Source of the DNA: Alphaproteobacteria bacterium
Lineage (GTDB): Bacteria > Pseudomonadota > Alphaproteobacteria > Sphingomonadales > Emcibacteraceae
Assembly (NCBI GenBank): GCA_030432815.1
Contig: JAUILB010000011.1
Location: forward strand, 1-20,157
DNA: 20,157 nucleotides
Reading direction: 5' to 3'
The stretch's first letter is position 1; each line of letters opens with the position of its first letter. The translations under genes and the position numbers were made by a program. The notes under the pieces were generated by a model that saw nothing but the letters and a program-made list of their open reading frames with translations, had not been told where the DNA came from and searched no databases. Shown in pieces: positions 7,898-15,809 of this stretch.

Positions 7898-8803
7898 TTA
7901 TTCACCTTTATCTATATTGCCTTTTATAAGCTCAAATACTTTGGGTTTATTATAGGCACGCATCTCTTTTAATGTGGCAAGGATTTGTTTTCTTAATTCC
8001 TCATCGTTGCTTTCAACATTCTCATCCATATAGTCAAGACAATCGAGCAGGTTTTGTTTTCCCTCTTCAACGTTTTTTGTATGGATCTGCAACATACCAA
8101 GCTCATATTTATGCATTATTTTCTCAGGATCAATATACATGGTTCGTTTTAAGGCATTCATAGCAAGATCAAAGTCGCTGACATTAAGGCATCTTATTTT
8201 GATGTTATTAAGAAGACGTACCAAAATAGCCCTTTTTTCAAGCGGGGCATGATGCGATTGGTCCAGGGTTTGCTTGCCACCTGAAATGGTGTTCACAAGT
8301 TCTCTTAAATCCTGCGCATAAAGGACTTTTCCCTTATGAAATGGATCAAGAATAACCTGGTCATTTTCACCAAATATCCGGATCAGGAAATGCGCCGGAA
8401 AATTTACCCCTTCAGCATTCCAGCCCTGTGAATATGCTGCATGCAGATAAAGTATCCCTAAACTGATCGGAAGCCCGACGCGTCGATCAATAACCGACAT
8501 GAGATTGGCATTCTGAAGATCATCATAAAACTTATCATTGCCTTTATATTCATGTTTTCCCCACATGACCTCAATAAGGGCATGGGCGCGTTCCTCTGCT
8601 GTTTTGGCGTTGTGTCCGTGGCTTTCTGTATCAAGCTTCAGGATTTCCAGATGATGATGATATTTTTGCAGCGATACACCCGGCCGATCCAGGCTGGCAA
8701 GCATTAATGCTGTTTCTGCAATATCAATTTCGTCTTCCGGTGTCTGCCCGACATTTTTCAAGAATTCAATTTGTTTATCTAAAGTCGGGATCATTTTTAC
8801 CAC
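7898..8803 (-). CDS. SirB1-family transglutaminase-like/TPR protein
   Basis: The 301-residue frame begins at GTG 8803, overlapping the end of yraN by seven bases. ATG 8794 (298 residues) is an equally reasonable start, and neither has a strong ribosome binding site. The central part has the hallmarks of the SirB1/transglutaminase-like family: RRVGLPISLGILYL (108-120), PAHFL (136-140, usually PGHF) and ILDPF (151-155). The C-terminal half is helical and TPR-like (about 200-270), with the common FDLAMNALKRTMYIDPE pattern. Members are widespread in proteobacteria, but the biochemical role is not established. The catalytic Cys of true transglutaminases is not evident here. It is tightly packed between yraN and gshB, so it is likely expressed with them. 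Confidence 0.85.
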   Translation of the reverse strand: MVKMIPTLDKQIEFLKNVGQTPEDEIDIAETALMLASLDRPGVSLQKYHHHLEILKLDTESHGHNAKTAEERAHALIEVMWGKHEYKGNDKFYDDLQNANLMSVIDRRVGLPISLGILYLHAAYSQGWNAEGVNFPAHFLIRIFGENDQVILDPFHKGKVLYAQDLRELVNTISGGKQTLDQSHHAPLEKRAILVRLLNNIKIRCLNVSDFDLAMNALKRTMYIDPEKIMHKYELGMLQIHTKNVEEGKQNLLDCLDYMDENVESNDEELRKQILATLKEMRAYNKPKVFELIKGNIDKGE

Positions 8804-9159
8804 GCATTCTCAATATGTTTTGGCCACCGCCATGGGATGATCAGTATCACATCACATCTGTATATCTTATTGTTTTTATGGTCACTTTTCAAGTAAGACA
8901 TATAGTAATCAGCGGCTCTTGTAATACGCATTTTTTGTTTATGCGATACAGATTCGGCAGCAGCATCATATTCTTTACGTGCCTTGACTTCGCAAAATGC
9001 CGTAACATCGCCCCGTGTTGCAATTATATCAATTTCCCCGACCGGTGTTTTATATCTTCGCTCTTTTATTGAATAGCCCTTAAGAAAAAGAAAAAAACAG
9101 GCTAAAATCTCAGCGAAATGTCCACGCCGATAAGCTTTTTTTCTTTTTTCATCAATCAT
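8797..9159 (-). CDS. yraN: YraN/UPF0102 family nuclease-like protein
   Basis: This 120-residue protein has the UPF0102 pattern: GHFAE near the N-terminus (13-17), GEIDII (41-46) and CEVKAR (56-61). Asp44, Glu57 and Lys59 fit a PD-(D/E)XK-like, Holliday-junction-resolvase-type fold. Enzymatic function has not been firmly shown for the family. Length is typical. The start overlaps rsmI by eight bases, and the rsmI-yraN pairing beside an lppC/lpoA-type gene is a widely conserved neighbourhood. The residue before EVKAR is Cys rather than the more common Val. Confidence 0.92.
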   Translation of the reverse strand: MIDEKRKKAYRRGHFAEILACFFLFLKGYSIKERRYKTPVGEIDIIATRGDVTAFCEVKARKEYDAAAESVSHKQKMRITRAADYYMSYLKSDHKNNKIYRCDVILIIPWRWPKHIENAW

Positions 9160-10024
9160 TTTTGGCTATCTCTAATGCACGCTTATAAACTTCTTTTCTT
9201 TTTCTGCCTGTCATGTAGGTTACCGCTGCAACAGCTTCTCTGACACTTAAAGTCGCAAGTGCCTTTCCAAGTGCATCATCCAGATCGTCTATAACATCAA
9301 TATTATTCTCAGCACCGGAGACAACAATGACCACTTCACCCTTTACTGTCGGCTTTTCCTCATAATAGGTTATGACCTTACTGATATTATCGCGTGTTGT
9401 TTCTTCATAAAGTTTTGTAAGTTCACGGCACACGGCCACTTCGCGATCCCCGAATACCATATGCATAGCTTTTAATGTATCAATCAACCGTTTCGGACTT
9501 TCATAAAAAACCAGTGTTGATTTTAATGTTGATAATTTTTCCAGTTCTTTTTGTCGCGCCGTATTTTTAGGCGGAAGGAACCCGCAAAATAAAAAATTGT
9601 CCGTCGGTAGTCCCGCATTGGTTAAGGCACAAAGCAGCGCACTGGCACCAGGAAGGCTTGTTACAAATATGCCTGATTTATGGCATTCATTTATAAGCTT
9701 ATAACCGGGATCCGAAATAAGCGGTGTACCGGCATCACTTATGAGTGCAACTATTTTTTGTTCTTTTAATTCCTGAATTAATTGAGGGGTCACAGACTTG
9801 GCATTATGATCATGATAGGAAACAAGTGGCTTTCTGATTTCATAACGTGATAATAATTTTGCACTTACCCGCTTATCCTCGCATGCAATCAAATCAGCCG
9901 CGTTTAACAGTTCCAATGCACGCAGCGTAATATCCCCCAAATTACCAATTGGTGTTGCGGTAACATAAAGCCCCGGCGCAAAGGTTTTTTTTCTGTTTAT
10001 TTCCATAATTTGATTTATTTCCAT
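9152..10024 (-). CDS. rsmI: 16S rRNA (cytidine(1402)-2'-O)-methyltransferase
   Basis: This 290-residue enzyme of the tetrapyrrole methylase fold adds the 2'-O-methyl group to C1402 of 16S rRNA. Diagnostic motifs are TPIGNLGDIT (24-33), ACEDKR (47-52), SDAGTPLISDPG (96-107), a PGASALLCAL segment, and FYESPKR (173-179). The extreme N-terminus is duplicated at DNA level: ATGGAAATAAA occurs at 10024 and again at 10006, giving MEINQI-MEINRK. Either ATG could be used, and neither has a clear ribosome binding site. It is the first gene of the minus-strand operon running to gshB, and it diverges from lppC across 70 bases. Confidence 0.95.
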   Translation of the reverse strand: MEINQIMEINRKKTFAPGLYVTATPIGNLGDITLRALELLNAADLIACEDKRVSAKLLSRYEIRKPLVSYHDHNAKSVTPQLIQELKEQKIVALISDAGTPLISDPGYKLINECHKSGIFVTSLPGASALLCALTNAGLPTDNFLFCGFLPPKNTARQKELEKLSTLKSTLVFYESPKRLIDTLKAMHMVFGDREVAVCRELTKLYEETTRDNISKVITYYEEKPTVKGEVVIVVSGAENNIDVIDDLDDALGKALATLSVREAVAAVTYMTGRKRKEVYKRALEIAKND

Positions 10025-10094
10025 ACCATTGCCATAATTCAGGACTAGCCTAACGGAGTTCCTTTGGTATAACTAATGAAAAATTGATTTTGCA
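10025..10094. promoter_or_regulatory. Divergent promoter spacer, rsmI / lppC
   Basis: This 70-base spacer lies between two divergent starts. On the plus strand TTGGTATAAC at 10064-10073 resembles an extended -10 (TG-N-TATAAC), placing transcription about 15 bases before the lppC ATG. The -35 region is poor. No clear promoter for rsmI is visible on the other strand. Confidence 0.35.
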
Positions 10095-11630
10095 ATGAAA
10101 ATAAAAGGTATAAATTTATTGCTAAAACAACCATGTAAAATATTAATACTGCTATTGCTTTCAGCTCTTCTGGTAGCTTGTGGACCCGATGAAGGTGGTG
10201 ATACTGCATTGGTAACTGAAGCCCCGCCCCCACCTGATATGGAAGAAGAGGTTATCAGCACCCAGCCCACAAATATCGTTCCCACATTTGTTGAGGATGA
10301 CGAAGAGTTTGAAGTTGATAATCGCCCTGCCAGAACCAAAATAAATATTGGTATTATGCTACCTTTAAGTGGTGATACAAGAGTGGTCGGACAGGCACTA
10401 TTGAATGCTGCTACACTTGCGCTTTTCGATGCCCGTGACAGGCGTCTTGAAATAATCCCTGCTGATACACGTGGTACGCCGGAAGGCGCACGGGAAGCTG
10501 CAACCCACCTTGTTGAAAATGGGGTCGATATTATTATCGGGCCACTTTTTTCAGAAAGTATAAGGGCTGCTCATCCCATTATAAAAAGCGCAGATATTAA
10601 GATGATCGGCTTTTCAAATGACCACGATGTCGCGGGTGACGGTGTTTACCTTCTTAGCTTTAGACCAGAAGAACAAGTTGGTCGTATAATCAAATATGCT
10701 TCGAAACAACGGTACAAAAAATTTGCGGCACTCGTTCCCGACACCCTTTACGGCAGGCGAATTGTCAATGTGCTTGAACCACTAGTAGCAACAGAATTCA
10801 AAGAACTCGTTGCTTTGGAAATATACCCTGCTGATGCATCATTACTTGATGATCCGGTTAAACGGATAGCTAACTATGATTATAGACGCCAGGAATATAT
10901 TGAAGAAATGAGGTTCCTGAGGTCCCTTGGTCGCGATGATGATATGGGCCAGGAATTTATCAATGACATCAGAAACATGGAAGCACTTGGCGATGTTAAT
11001 TTTGATGCAATCCTTCTTCCTGAAGGTGGCACAATGCTTGGCTCAATCGCCCCTCTATTATCATATTATGAAATCGATTTGAATAAGGTCAAAGTGCTTG
11101 GCACAGGGCTTTGGCATGATCCAATGCTTTTTAATGAACCGCAGCTTCAAGGTGGCTGGTTTGCGGCCCCTGAGGATGATCTTGCCGATCAATTCATCGA
11201 ACGTTATGAAAATGCGTTTCAGTCAACACCACCGCGAATTGTAACACTTGGCTATGATGCCATGGCATTGGTTGCCAATATCGTCAGAACCCAACGCGCA
11301 CCAAGATTTTCAAACCGCATCATAACAAACCCGGATGGCTTTGCCGGATTGGATGGAATCTTTCGTTTTCATCGTACTGGCCTTGTTGAACGTGGACTTG
11401 CCGTTTTTGAGGTCACATCTGATTCATTCATGAAAATCGATGCAGCGCCAAAAAGTTTTGTTGAAAATGAACGCCCGCTATATGTTGAAGTACCTATTGA
11501 TTTTAAACCAAAATACGATCCAGTATTTGGTTTAACAGGGAGCGACCCGACACTGTCAATTGAAGCCGATCTGGAAAATCTTCCGAAACGAAACCTTGAG
11601 ATATCAACATCGCCACTTGATCCGAATTGA
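10095..11630 (+). CDS. Penicillin-binding protein activator, LppC/LpoA-type lipoprotein
   Basis: This 511-residue protein has a lipoprotein signal peptide: basic start, hydrophobic stretch 16-27, lipobox LVAC with Cys29. A Pro/Glu/Asp-rich linker (30-80) leads to a periplasmic-binding-protein-like domain (about 82-430) beginning INIGIMLPLSGD, with IIGPLFSESI, LVPDTLYGRRIVNV and LGTGLWHD. This is the LppC family, of which E. coli LpoA (activator of PBP1a) has an extra N-terminal TPR part absent here. It likely acts at the outer membrane on peptidoglycan synthesis, inferred from the family. The gene stands alone on the plus strand. Its last 42 codons run antisense through the 3' end of hemW, and this charged tail after the conserved domain is probably lineage-specific. 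Confidence 0.9.
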   Translation: MKIKGINLLLKQPCKILILLLLSALLVACGPDEGGDTALVTEAPPPPDMEEEVISTQPTNIVPTFVEDDEEFEVDNRPARTKINIGIMLPLSGDTRVVGQALLNAATLALFDARDRRLEIIPADTRGTPEGAREAATHLVENGVDIIIGPLFSESIRAAHPIIKSADIKMIGFSNDHDVAGDGVYLLSFRPEEQVGRIIKYASKQRYKKFAALVPDTLYGRRIVNVLEPLVATEFKELVALEIYPADASLLDDPVKRIANYDYRRQEYIEEMRFLRSLGRDDDMGQEFINDIRNMEALGDVNFDAILLPEGGTMLGSIAPLLSYYEIDLNKVKVLGTGLWHDPMLFNEPQLQGGWFAAPEDDLADQFIERYENAFQSTPPRIVTLGYDAMALVANIVRTQRAPRFSNRIITNPDGFAGLDGIFRFHRTGLVERGLAVFEVTSDSFMKIDAAPKSFVENERPLYVEVPIDFKPKYDPVFGLTGSDPTLSIEADLENLPKRNLEISTSPLDPN

Positions 11631-12669
11631 TAAAACGTTCAAATGGAGCACCTGTTCGAAGTTCAAAATCTTTTGCCTTTATTCCTTTAGCAAGCCTTAA
11701 GCCCATCATAATCATTTCTTCTGCCATGGTTTGCTGATCCAACTTTGACATTATTTTTGTCGCATGACCTTCACGAGTAACTTTATGAAGCCATGTTTCC
11801 GGTTTTTTATTTTGTTCTGTAGCGAAAGTTTGTCCGTTTATTGTTATACGCCCGTGGGCACCGGCCCCAATGCCAATATAATCGTTATAATTCCAGTAAG
11901 TCAGATTATGACGGCTTTCTTCCCCAAGCATTGCATAATTGGATATTTCGTAAAGTTCATAACCCGCTGCGGCAGAAATATCACGCGTCAGTTCATACAT
12001 TTCTGCTGCTACATCTTCATCCGGCAGGACTAGTGCCCCCTTGCGCCACTGACCATAAAATGGGGTTCCCTTTTCCATCGTAAGCTGATAGAGCGACAAA
12101 TGACCATTTGCAATTTTGATCGCATCACATAGTTCCTGTTCCCAATCCGCTGTTGATTGACCCATACGGGTATAAATCAGATCAAAATTAGAACGTTTAA
12201 AATATTTTTGCGAAAGCTCTATGGCGTTAAGTGCTTCCAGTACAGAATGTTCACGGCCAAGCTTTTTAAGATCAGCATCATTTAAAGCCTGTATTCCAAG
12301 GGATACGCGATTTATGCCCGCTCTAGCAAAATCTTCAAACTTGGCAGCTTCCACGCTGGTGGGGTTGGCTTCAAGTGTTATTTCGATATCATCCGCAACT
12401 TCAAATTTCGATAGCGATAAATCAATTATTTTATCTACCGTATCCGCTGACATCAGCGATGGTGTACCACCACCAAAAAAAATACTTTTCAGCGGTCTGT
12501 TACCAACCATTTCAGCAAAATATCTGAGCTCACTTTGAAGTGCTGCGGACATACCAACTTCGTCAACCGCGTCTCTTACATGACTGTTAAAATCGCAATA
12601 AGGACATTTCGCGAGGCAAAAAGGCCAATGCACATATATGGAAATTGGGTCAGGCTTTAAAGCAGGCAT
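11503..12669 (-). CDS. hemW: Radical SAM heme chaperone HemW
   Basis: This 388-residue protein has the radical-SAM Cys motif C18-x3-C22-x2-C25 (HWPFCLAKCPYC), then FFGGGTPSLM, LEANPTS, RVSLGIQ and the HemW C-terminal domain ending DRLQLTVSGRSLLN. The second Cys of the consensus extra pair is Phe in CDF, as in typical HemW. It was formerly called an oxygen-independent coproporphyrinogen oxidase, but HemW is a heme-binding chaperone rather than HemN. The ATG at 12669 lies inside the end of rdgB (20-base overlap) and follows AAGAAG, so it is the last gene of rph-rdgB-hemW. Its 3' end overlaps the lppC 3' end by 128 bases. The conserved C-terminal pattern shows that the overlap region is genuine coding sequence for hemW. 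Confidence 0.94.
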   Translation of the reverse strand: MPALKPDPISIYVHWPFCLAKCPYCDFNSHVRDAVDEVGMSAALQSELRYFAEMVGNRPLKSIFFGGGTPSLMSADTVDKIIDLSLSKFEVADDIEITLEANPTSVEAAKFEDFARAGINRVSLGIQALNDADLKKLGREHSVLEALNAIELSQKYFKRSNFDLIYTRMGQSTADWEQELCDAIKIANGHLSLYQLTMEKGTPFYGQWRKGALVLPDEDVAAEMYELTRDISAAAGYELYEISNYAMLGEESRHNLTYWNYNDYIGIGAGAHGRITINGQTFATEQNKKPETWLHKVTREGHATKIMSKLDQQTMAEEMIMMGLRLAKGIKAKDFELRTGAPFERFINSDQVAMLISQGFVSEDFPDRLQLTVSGRSLLNQILDRILV

Positions 12670-13258
12670 TGATTAACTTCTTGAATGCCTCAGCCCGATG
12701 GCTGATTGCATGTTTTGCATACGGCTCCATTTCACCAAATGTTTCCTGGTGTCCATCCGCAATAAACATTGGGTCATAACCAAAACCATTTCTTCCCCTG
12801 ACCGGCCAGGTCAATGTTCCATAAACCTTACCCTCAAAAGTTTCCACATGACCGTCCGGCCATGCAAGTGATAAAGCGCAGACAAAATGCGCGCTACGGT
12901 CTTTGTCGCCAAGTTCAAGGTTTAATTTCCCCATTGCATAGCCAAAATCACGCTCTTCTTTCCACGGGTTATAAGCATAACGCGCAGAATGAACCCCCGG
13001 CGCTCCACCAAGCGCAGGAACGACAAGCCCGCTGTCGTCCGCCAAAGATATCAACCCGCTTTCAGCAGCGGCACTTATGGATTTTATTTCCGCATTGGCG
13101 ATAAACGTATTTCCGTCTTCCACCGGCTCCGTCAGCTTAAGTTCGCCGCTTGATAACACTTCCACACCAAAAGGAAGTAGCAGTTCACTAATTTCTCTTA
13201 CTTTCCCCGCATTATGGCTTGCAACAACCAATTTATCTTGATCAAATTTCCGTACCAT
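12650..13258 (-). CDS. rdgB: XTP/dITP pyrophosphatase (RdgB/HAM1)
   Basis: This 202-residue enzyme hydrolyses non-canonical purine triphosphates (dITP, XTP) to monophosphates and so keeps them out of DNA. Motifs: SHNAGK (14-19), LADDSGL (72-78) with the two metal-binding Asp residues, GAPGVHSARY (86-94), GFGYDPMF (158-165) and ISHRAEA (185-191). Length is normal. The start overlaps the rph stop as TAATG, indicating translational coupling, and the end overlaps the hemW start. Confidence 0.96.
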   Translation of the reverse strand: MVRKFDQDKLVVASHNAGKVREISELLLPFGVEVLSSGELKLTEPVEDGNTFIANAEIKSISAAAESGLISLADDSGLVVPALGGAPGVHSARYAYNPWKEERDFGYAMGKLNLELGDKDRSAHFVCALSLAWPDGHVETFEGKVYGTLTWPVRGRNGFGYDPMFIADGHQETFGEMEPYAKHAISHRAEAFKKLINACFKA

Positions 13259-13974
13259 TAAAGCCCCAATGTTTTTTTCTGCATCCGGGTGATTTGCTCA
13301 ATTCCCATTCTTGCAAGACGCATCATACGCAGTAGTTCTTCCTCACTAAATGGTGCTTCTTCTGCTGTACCTTGCACTTCAATGATCTGGCCTGCCCCTG
13401 TCATGACGAAATTAGCGTCTGTTTCAGCACTGCTGTCTTCGTCATAGTCTAAATCAAGTATCGGTTGCCCTTTATAAACACCACACGATATGGCCGCCAC
13501 TTCATGTTTAATCGGTACTTCCTTAAGAACCCCATCTACCACCATTTTCTGAAGGCATTGATAAAGGGCTACATATCCACCGGATATAGAAGCCGTTCTT
13601 GTGCCACCATCTGCCTGAATTACATCACAATCAACACGAATCTGGCATTCACCAAGAGCTTCCATATTCACTGCTGCACGCAGAGAACGTCCGACTAATC
13701 GCTGAATTTCCTGCGTTCGCCCTGACTGTTTCCCCTTTGCTGCTTCTCTTGGCATTCTGTCATGTGTTGATCGCGGAAGCATACCATATTCACCCGTTAT
13801 CCATCCTTTTCCGGTTCCTCTTAAAAATGGGGGGGCTTTGTCTTCCAATGTGGCCGTACATAAAACATGAGTATTTCCGAATTTAATCAGACATGAACCT
13901 TCCGCATATTTTGAAAAACCCAGTTCCATTGAAATTTCACGTAATTGATCTGCACTACGGCCGGATGGGCGCAT
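13258..13974 (-). CDS. rph: Ribonuclease PH
   Basis: This 238-residue phosphorolytic 3'-exoribonuclease trims tRNA precursors in the cytoplasm. It starts MRPSGR, the family N-terminus. The ATG at 13974 is preceded by GGAG at six bases, which decides this start over an in-frame TTG at 13986. Key features are GWITGEYGMLPRST, REAAKGKQSGRTQEIQRLVGRS, ADGGTRTASISGG (the phosphate/metal site) and DLDYDEDSSAETDANFVMTG near the C-terminus. It is the first gene of rph-rdgB-hemW and diverges from hrcA. A perfect TATAAT lies just before the ribosome binding site on this strand but seems too close to act as its -10. Confidence 0.96.
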   Translation of the reverse strand: MRPSGRSADQLREISMELGFSKYAEGSCLIKFGNTHVLCTATLEDKAPPFLRGTGKGWITGEYGMLPRSTHDRMPREAAKGKQSGRTQEIQRLVGRSLRAAVNMEALGECQIRVDCDVIQADGGTRTASISGGYVALYQCLQKMVVDGVLKEVPIKHEVAAISCGVYKGQPILDLDYDEDSSAETDANFVMTGAGQIIEVQGTAEEAPFSEEELLRMMRLARMGIEQITRMQKKTLGL

Positions 13975-14043
13975 TTTTTTCTCCAATATTATATTATGAT
14001 TCCCTGTGTTTTACATTGTATCACCAATCTTTGCTAGAAAATT

Positions 14044-14065
14044 GGGTGCATATTTTAATGCACCC
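14044..14065. promoter_or_regulatory. Perfect inverted repeat in front of the hrcA promoter
   Basis: GGGTGCAT (14044-14051) and ATGCACCC (14058-14065) form an 8-base perfect inverted repeat around ATTTTA. It sits directly upstream of a TTGACC -35 box. It does not match CIRCE (TTAGCACTC-N9-GAGTGCTAA) in sequence or spacing. No T-run follows on the plus strand; on the minus strand the sequence after it is AATTTTC, so a role as a weak terminator is less likely than an operator. Confidence 0.5.
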
Positions 14066-14068
14066 CTG

Positions 14069-14097
14069 TTGACCTTGCCTATCAGCGTACCTACATT
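14069..14097 (+). promoter_or_regulatory. Candidate sigma70-type promoter of hrcA-grpE
   Basis: TTGACC (14069-14074) and TACATT (14092-14097) are separated by 17 bases, giving five and four matches to the consensus hexamers. Transcription would start near 14104, leaving a leader of about ten bases before ATG 14114, which just holds a GAGA ribosome binding site. The position next to the inverted repeat at 14044-14065 suggests control at this promoter. Confidence 0.45.
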
Positions 14098-14113
14098 ACC
14101 CTTGAGAATAGCG

Positions 14114-15160
14114 ATGAATATACTAAACGACAGATCAAGGGATATATTTCGACAAATCGTTGACACCTACATTATGACAGGTGAACCGGTTGGATCTGCT
14201 ACGCTTTCCAAACAGTTGCAAATGACACTTTCCCCGGCAACTGTGCGCAATGTTATGGCCGATCTGGAAGAAAGCGGCCTCATTTACTCTCCATACACTT
14301 CTGCTGGACGCATCCCAACGGATATAGGCCTGCGTCTTTTCGTTGATGGTATTCTTGAGGTTGGAAATCTAACTAAAAAAGAACGTAACGAAATCGAAGT
14401 TCAATGTCGAAATAACGGACAACCCATCGAAGAAGTACTTGTTCAGGCAACAAGTATGCTTAGCGGATTATCACATTGTGCCAGTATCGTTATGGCCCCA
14501 AAAAAAGATAAACCATTAAGGCATATTGAATTTGTTCAAATTGCCCCGGGGCGCGCCCTTGTTGTAATGGTTAGTGAAGGTGATGATGTCGAAAATCGCA
14601 TCATAGACTTGCCCGCCGGCATTACGGGAGCCGCTCTAATTCAGGCGGCTAACTATATCAATTCTAAACTGATAGGTCACAGCTTCGAAGAAGCAAGGGA
14701 ACAGATTGCACTGGAAATCAGTGCCCATGAAGCAGAACTGGATAAACTTTCTGCAAATATTGTTGAACAAGGTCTCGCTGTTTGGAGTGGTACGATCAAT
14801 AGTTCAAAGAAACTTACAAGGGAATCGCTCATTGTTCGTGGCCAAGCCAATCTTCTTGAAGATCTGGAAGCAAAAGAGGATTTTGAAAGAATCCGACTTC
14901 TTTTCAGCGATCTTGAGCGTAAAAAAGACCTGATCGACCTTCTTGAGCTTGCTAAAGAAGCTGAAGGTGTAAGAATTTTTATCGGTTCAGAAAATAATCT
15001 CTTTTCTCTCTCTGGATCATCTGTTATCGCTGCACCATATATGGATGAGAAAAATAATTTACTTGGTGTGATAGGCGTGATAGGTCCTACGCGACTTAAT
15101 TATGCTCGTATCATTCCCATGGTTGATTACACTGCAAAAATTATTGGAAAAATACTCTGA
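14114..15160 (+). CDS. hrcA: Heat-inducible transcription repressor HrcA
   Basis: This 348-residue protein has an N-terminal winged helix (SRDIFRQIVDTYIMTGEPVGSATL, then SPATVRNVMADLEESGLI and the SAGRIPT signature), a central GAF-like domain and a C-terminal region ending in GVIGPTRLNYARIIPMVDY-type sequence. HrcA represses groESL and other chaperone genes through the CIRCE operator. The ATG at 14114 is chosen because it starts the conserved N-terminus and follows TTGAGAA. An in-frame GTG at 14006 would place 36 non-conserved residues in front and read through the promoter. It is coupled to grpE by a TGATG overlap and diverges from rph. Confidence 0.95.
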   Translation: MNILNDRSRDIFRQIVDTYIMTGEPVGSATLSKQLQMTLSPATVRNVMADLEESGLIYSPYTSAGRIPTDIGLRLFVDGILEVGNLTKKERNEIEVQCRNNGQPIEEVLVQATSMLSGLSHCASIVMAPKKDKPLRHIEFVQIAPGRALVVMVSEGDDVENRIIDLPAGITGAALIQAANYINSKLIGHSFEEAREQIALEISAHEAELDKLSANIVEQGLAVWSGTINSSKKLTRESLIVRGQANLLEDLEAKEDFERIRLLFSDLERKKDLIDLLELAKEAEGVRIFIGSENNLFSLSGSSVIAAPYMDEKNNLLGVIGVIGPTRLNYARIIPMVDYTAKIIGKIL

Positions 15161-15774
15161 TGACTAAACATAAAAACGAAAACCAAACCGAAAATAACGA
15201 TAAACCAGAAGAAGAACTGGTTGATAAAATCGTTGAAGAAAATGTCGTAGAAAATTCGTCTGACGAAGAAGTAACCCCGCTTACTATCGCAGAGAAAGAA
15301 ATCAACGACTTACGTGATAAACTACTGCGTGCTGTAGCGGAAACAGAAAATGTACGCCGTCGTTCCGAAAAAGAAAAAGCGGACGCGGCCAACTATGCTG
15401 TTACCAGTTTTGCTCGCGACATGCTTTCAATCGGTGACAATCTTCATCGCGCATTAGAGGCATTACCGGAAGATGAAAATCTACCCGAAAATGTTAAAAA
15501 CCTGATTGAAGGTGTTAAAATGACTGACCGTGAACTTCACAACATTTTTGAACGACACGGTATTAATAAAATAAACCCGCATGGTGAACCATTTGATCAT
15601 CACCACCATCAGGCCATGTTTGAAACCGAAACAAACGACCATCCGCATGGTACAGTAATGCAGGTAATGCAGGTTGGTTACAAAATTAAAGATCGACTGC
15701 TTCGTCCTGCTATGGTTGGTGTCGCAAAAGGCGGCCCAGAAAAGCCTACTGAAGGGATTGATACCAAGGCTTAA
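15160..15774 (+). CDS. grpE: DnaK nucleotide exchange factor GrpE
   Basis: This 204-residue protein has an acidic low-complexity N-terminus (1-45), a long coiled-coil helix with LRDKLLRAVAETENVRRRSEKE (about 51-72), SIGDNLHRAL, and a C-terminal beta domain with VMQVMQVGYKIKDRLLRPAMVGVAKG. GrpE dimers release ADP from DnaK in the heat-shock chaperone cycle. The usual FDPN-x-HQAM loop reads FDHHHHQAM here. The start shares one base with the hrcA stop. dnaK/dnaJ do not follow; the next gene runs the other way. Confidence 0.96.
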   Translation: MTKHKNENQTENNDKPEEELVDKIVEENVVENSSDEEVTPLTIAEKEINDLRDKLLRAVAETENVRRRSEKEKADAANYAVTSFARDMLSIGDNLHRALEALPEDENLPENVKNLIEGVKMTDRELHNIFERHGINKINPHGEPFDHHHHQAMFETETNDHPHGTVMQVMQVGYKIKDRLLRPAMVGVAKGGPEKPTEGIDTKA

Positions 15775-15783
15775 ATATCAAAT

Positions 15784-15797
15784 TTCCAAATTTGGAA
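15784..15797. repeat. 14-base perfect palindrome between convergent grpE and rimK
   Basis: TTCCAAATTTGGAA is a loop-less palindrome in the 35-base spacer between the two stop codons. A second small hairpin (GGATA 15799-15803 with TATCC 15811-15815) follows and includes the rimK stop. They may give weak two-way termination, but there is no GC-rich stem with a T-run. Confidence 0.4.
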
Positions 15798-15809
15798 GGG
15801 ATATAACTA

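Noticed and set aside
14006..14113. N-terminal extension of HrcA from a GTG
   Set aside because: It would read through the inverted repeat and the candidate promoter. The conserved HrcA N-terminus begins at 14114.
13981..14113. Canonical CIRCE element before hrcA
   Set aside because: TTAGCACTC-N9-GAGTGCTAA is not present. The only dyad found has a different sequence and spacing.
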